A DNA stretch of 64,000 bases, taken from NCBI GenBank assembly GCA_002709305.1, contig PAQM01000028.1:150990-214989 (forward strand), given 5' to 3'. How positions within the stretch are numbered: the stretch's first letter is position 1; every line of letters starts with the position of its first letter. Below, one piece after another: positions 62,401 through 64,000 of the stretch. Both the position numbers and the translations under genes were made by a program. The stretch is from Crocinitomicaceae bacterium. Lineage in GTDB: Bacteria > Bacteroidota > Bacteroidia > Flavobacteriales_D > Crocinitomicaceae. The notes beneath the pieces were generated by a model, which saw only the letters and a list, made by a program, of their open reading frames with translations, searched no databases and was not told the origin of the DNA.

Positions 62401-64000
62401 GGTGGTGGAGTTGCAGTTGTGAACGCAAACGGTCCAACCCATGCACTTTGGTTAACTCCACAATCAGTCTGTACATAGAACTCATATGTTGTAGACGCTG
62501 TCAATCCAGAAACTGACTCTGGGTTGTTCGTCGTACCTGCAATTAAAGTACCAGAACCTAATGCGAATCCAGCTGCGCCGTACTCAACATTAGCTATACC
62601 TGATCCAAAGTTATCCGTCCATCCTAAATCAGCAGTTGTTTCTGTGATGTTAGTAGCTGTTAAAGCTGTTGGATCTGTACATGTTGGGTTTGCAGTTGTG
62701 AACGCAAATGGTCCAACCCATGCACTTTGGTTAACTCCACAATCAGATTGTACATAGAACTCATATGTTGTAGACGCTGTCAATCCAGAAACTGTCTCTG
62801 GGTTGTTCGTCGTACCTGTAACTAGAGTACCTGAACCTTGAGCGAATCCAGCAGGACCCCACTCAACGTTAGCTGTACCTGAACCTGAGTTATCTGTCCA
62901 TCCTAAATCAGCAGCATCAACAGTAATGTTTGTAGCAGCTAATGCAGAAGGATCTAAACATGGAGGAGTTGCAGTTGTGAACGCAAATGGTCCAACCCAT
63001 GCACTTTGGTTAACTCCACAATCAGATTGTACATAGAACTCATATGTTGTTGAACCTGCTAATCCAGAAATAGATTGTGGATTAGAAGCAGTTCCAGCAA
63101 GGTATGTTCCTGATCCTTGAGCGAATCCAGCAACACCATACTCAACGTTCCAAACAGTAGCTGTTCCCATCTCTGTCCAACCTAAATCAGCAGCATCAAC
63201 AGTTACGTTAGTAGCTGTTAGAGCTGTTGGATCAGCACATGGAAGAACTGGGTTACAGTTAGTAACAAATGTTGCTAATGTGTCACCAGCGCCACCAAAC
63301 CATGTGTTTGCAGCTTGTGAAGCAACGTTTTGACCTATTGGATCAAGTACATCAAATCCAATTTCATATGGATATGAACTTGTGTTTGCAGCAATAATGT
63401 ATGTAGTTACATTATCACAAAGATCTATCGTTACTGTCTCAGCAGACCCGGATACCATTGTAACAGGAGAACCTGCAACACCAGCTTGAACAAATAGAAC
63501 ATCTTGACCGTTCCATCCATCTCCGTAGTCATCTGTCATATTGAATGTATAAGAACATTGAGCAACAGGATCACAAACCTTAGTAGTGAACGCAAATGGT
63601 CCAACCCAAGCACTTGTGTTTCCTGCACCGCAATCTGCTTGTACATAGAATTCATATGCTGTAGCAGGTGATAATCCAACAGCTACTACTGAAGTACCTG
63701 AAGGAGAAATTGTAGTACCTGTACCTTGTGTATATCCAGCTACACCCCACTCAACGTTAAACGAACCAGCACCAGCATTGTCAACCCATGATAGGTTAGC
63801 TGTACCTGCTGTACTAGTTGCGGCTAAAGCAGATGGATCTGCACATGCAGGAGGCGTACAAGATGGTGTGAATGTTGCCATTACATCACCAGCAACACCT
63901 GTTGCACCAGCTAATGAAGCTGAAGTAGCTCCAAATGGATCTATTACAGTCCATGAAACTTCTGATCCAAATGAACCAGCAGTAGCAACAACAACGTCAA
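59487..64000 (-). CDS. Giant FN3-repeat surface protein with T9SS sorting domain (partial, N-terminus outside)
   Basis: The frame is open from the stop at 59487 to the right edge, giving at least 1,503 residues; the start lies beyond the window. From the N-terminal side it shows a partial CUB/jelly-roll-like segment, an FN3 unit, a domain with DDYGDGWNG, and five more FN3 units of about 90 residues, most carrying TTYEFYVQSDCG and WVGPFAFTT. Seven units of a different 95-110-residue repeat follow (TTKLTNxFC, VIKAIP, YRFRMIDPIAGD, TYDVDVAV, VCTH), then a type A sorting domain starting at SPNPFSDAT. The base use is less AT-rich than the neighbours. It is probably a T9SS-exported adhesin or matrix protein. 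Confidence 0.92.
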   Translation of the reverse strand, partial: DVVVATAGSFGSEVSWTVIDPFGATSASLAGATGVAGDVMATFTPSCTPPACADPSALAATSTAGTANLSWVDNAGAGSFNVEWGVAGYTQGTGTTISPSGTSVVAVGLSPATAYEFYVQADCGAGNTSAWVGPFAFTTKVCDPVAQCSYTFNMTDDYGDGWNGQDVLFVQAGVAGSPVTMVSGSAETVTIDLCDNVTTYIIAANTSSYPYEIGFDVLDPIGQNVASQAANTWFGGAGDTLATFVTNCNPVLPCADPTALTATNVTVDAADLGWTEMGTATVWNVEYGVAGFAQGSGTYLAGTASNPQSISGLAGSTTYEFYVQSDCGVNQSAWVGPFAFTTATPPCLDPSALAATNITVDAADLGWTDNSGSGTANVEWGPAGFAQGSGTLVTGTTNNPETVSGLTASTTYEFYVQSDCGVNQSAWVGPFAFTTANPTCTDPTALTATNITETTADLGWTDNFGSGIANVEYGAAGFALGSGTLIAGTTNNPESVSGLTASTTYEFYVQTDCGVNQSAWVGPFAFTTATPPPACLEPTALTATNITDNSADLGWTDNAGTALFNLEWGPTGFAQGSGTLIPNLGANPAVVTGLTASTSYDFYVQSICGSDVSAWVGPFTFVSDHSACPDVTSLSSANETETSADLSWVDGGAGLANVEYGAAGFTLGTGTTISGTANTTETVTGLSNSTAYEFYVQSDCGVNTGNWVGPFAFNTTVPTTQLTNSFCGSKAETSSSIIKANAVPGADSYTFRLTDPLTGTVMTYTNPTRVVSLSNFAIQDNVVYDVDVQVTKNGIVGDWGPICTLEGPYPLTQLEAAYCNTSIAWQMSGTIKAIIYPGAEAYTFRMIDPIAGDTLTYTSAIRTVNLNNFATVNGVTYDVAVAVTQSGVLGEYGPVCTLAFDPLPTTKLQNAFCDDTANAMNSVIKAIEVPGATNYTFRVTDPLTGFQVIYPSVLRTINLNVLGLTEGITYDVEVALTLGQGPTAGTLQAYGPLCTHTTPALPTTKLTNGFCGQVANSMNSVIKAIPVEGAYNAEAYRFRMIDPIAGDTMIYESAIRTVNLQNFVGITEGILYDVDVAVKLSSNGGGPVSAWGEYGEVCTHYTPDLPTTKLTNSFCNSTANTMNSVIKAIPIEGAPYNATAYRFRMIDPIAGDTLTYTSAIRTVNLNNFYSQGLLEGVTYNVDVAAFINGEWGIYGDVCTHTTPDLPTTRLTNGFCGQTANIEITSVVKAIPIEGAPYNAEEYRFRFTNPTTGQEYTYESAIRTINLAWVTGLENGVTYDVDVAVKLASVNGITPSAYGVYGTVCTHEIPALPTTKLVNNQCNGTAGSLTAAIKAIPVTDATGYRFRLTDEFGNQQTFDYPTRTGSLSDFTVTAGATYDVDVSVELPGFGWGAYGIVCTYTMPGSAIGVNNFAKDLSQEEGIDFETTMSPNPFSDATILRITSKDASTPVMVSVYDGTGRLIESRLVDLRQETEVEIGEDYNPGFYQVIITQSDNKVTTRVIKQ
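60514..61470. repeat. Exact 60-base repeat within the giant gene
   Basis: Bases 60514-60573 and 61411-61470 are identical over 60 positions. They encode the same part of two of the seven C-terminal repeats (residues around FRMIDPIAGDTLTYTSAIRT). The flanking repeat sequence is less alike. Confidence 0.9.
62691..63050. repeat. Exact 81-base repeat within the FN3 array
   Basis: Bases 62691-62771 and 62970-63050 are identical over 81 positions and code for the ends of neighbouring FN3 units. A third copy near 62412-62491 has only a few changes. Such identity at the DNA level suggests recent unit duplication or gene conversion. Confidence 0.9.

Noticed and set aside
59705..62757. Several plus-strand open frames of 60-90 codons
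   Set aside because: They are antisense to the repetitive giant protein; their similarity to each other only mirrors the repeats.
61900..63720. Regularly spaced near-identical DNA that might be a CRISPR array
   Set aside because: The period is about 270 bases, the copies are coding FN3 units in one long frame, and there are no short unique spacers.

Overview
The window is AT-rich DNA from a Bacteroidota bacterium, most likely a Flavobacteriales-type, probably marine lineage. Direct evidence is the presence of type IX secretion (T9SS) C-terminal sorting domains on three secreted proteins, a PorZ-like T9SS component, several promoters of the Bacteroidota form TTTG-N19-TAnnTTTG, and an almost complete lack of Shine-Dalgarno sequences. 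The lineage and habitat are inferences. There are about 47 genes and one tRNA, packed densely, with no rRNA, CRISPR array, insertion sequence or prophage.

Layout. 1-5.4 kb: the end of an unrecognised gene, an ALDH7-type aldehyde dehydrogenase, a two-gene arsenate module (arsC with an AqpS-like channel), a cation/proton antiporter and a quinone oxidoreductase. 5.4-9.1 kb: rsmI, then divergent hemA-hemC-hemD. 9.1-17.9 kb: an M43 metalloprotease exported by T9SS, an SDR and a TrkA-type protein in one operon, a large DUF4011-type SF1 helicase, and two lipoproteins of unknown function. 18-34.8 kb: housekeeping genes (polA, cysS, aspS, acyl-CoA carboxylase beta, pgk, gatC, plsC, trpS, recO, porZ), with an orphan peptide-type substrate-binding lipoprotein and a methyltransferase among them. 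34.9-40.2 kb: tRNA-Arg(UCG) with its own promoter and terminator, then clpB and a MOSC protein whose base use looks richer in G than the surroundings, a cold-shock protein and a RecD-like helicase.

40.3-49.7 kb is the most distinctive stretch. It is a cell-envelope cluster with two paralogous L,D-transpeptidase-like proteins on either side of an M23/LysM endopeptidase, flanked in turn by two paralogous lipoproteins of an unrecognised family. An APC amino-acid permease, a CHAP/NlpC-like cysteine peptidase and an esterase-like lipoprotein adjoin it. 49.9-52.1 kb: a DEDDh exonuclease next to a protein that seems to carry two different PD-(D/E)XK nuclease domains.

52.1-57.8 kb is a compact minus-strand operon: a T9SS cargo protein, a GH109 alpha-N-acetylgalactosaminidase-type enzyme with a Tat-like signal, a nucleotidyltransferase and a NahK-like sugar kinase. 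Together these suggest release of an N-acetylhexosamine from glycans and its salvage to a nucleotide sugar. 57.8-64 kb: a DksA/TraR zinc-finger protein, a GT2 glycosyltransferase, and the C-terminal 1,500 residues of a giant repetitive FN3-type surface protein that runs off the right edge. The best candidates for undescribed systems are the duplicated peptidoglycan cluster, the GH109-kinase-nucleotidyltransferase operon and the dual-nuclease/exonuclease pair.
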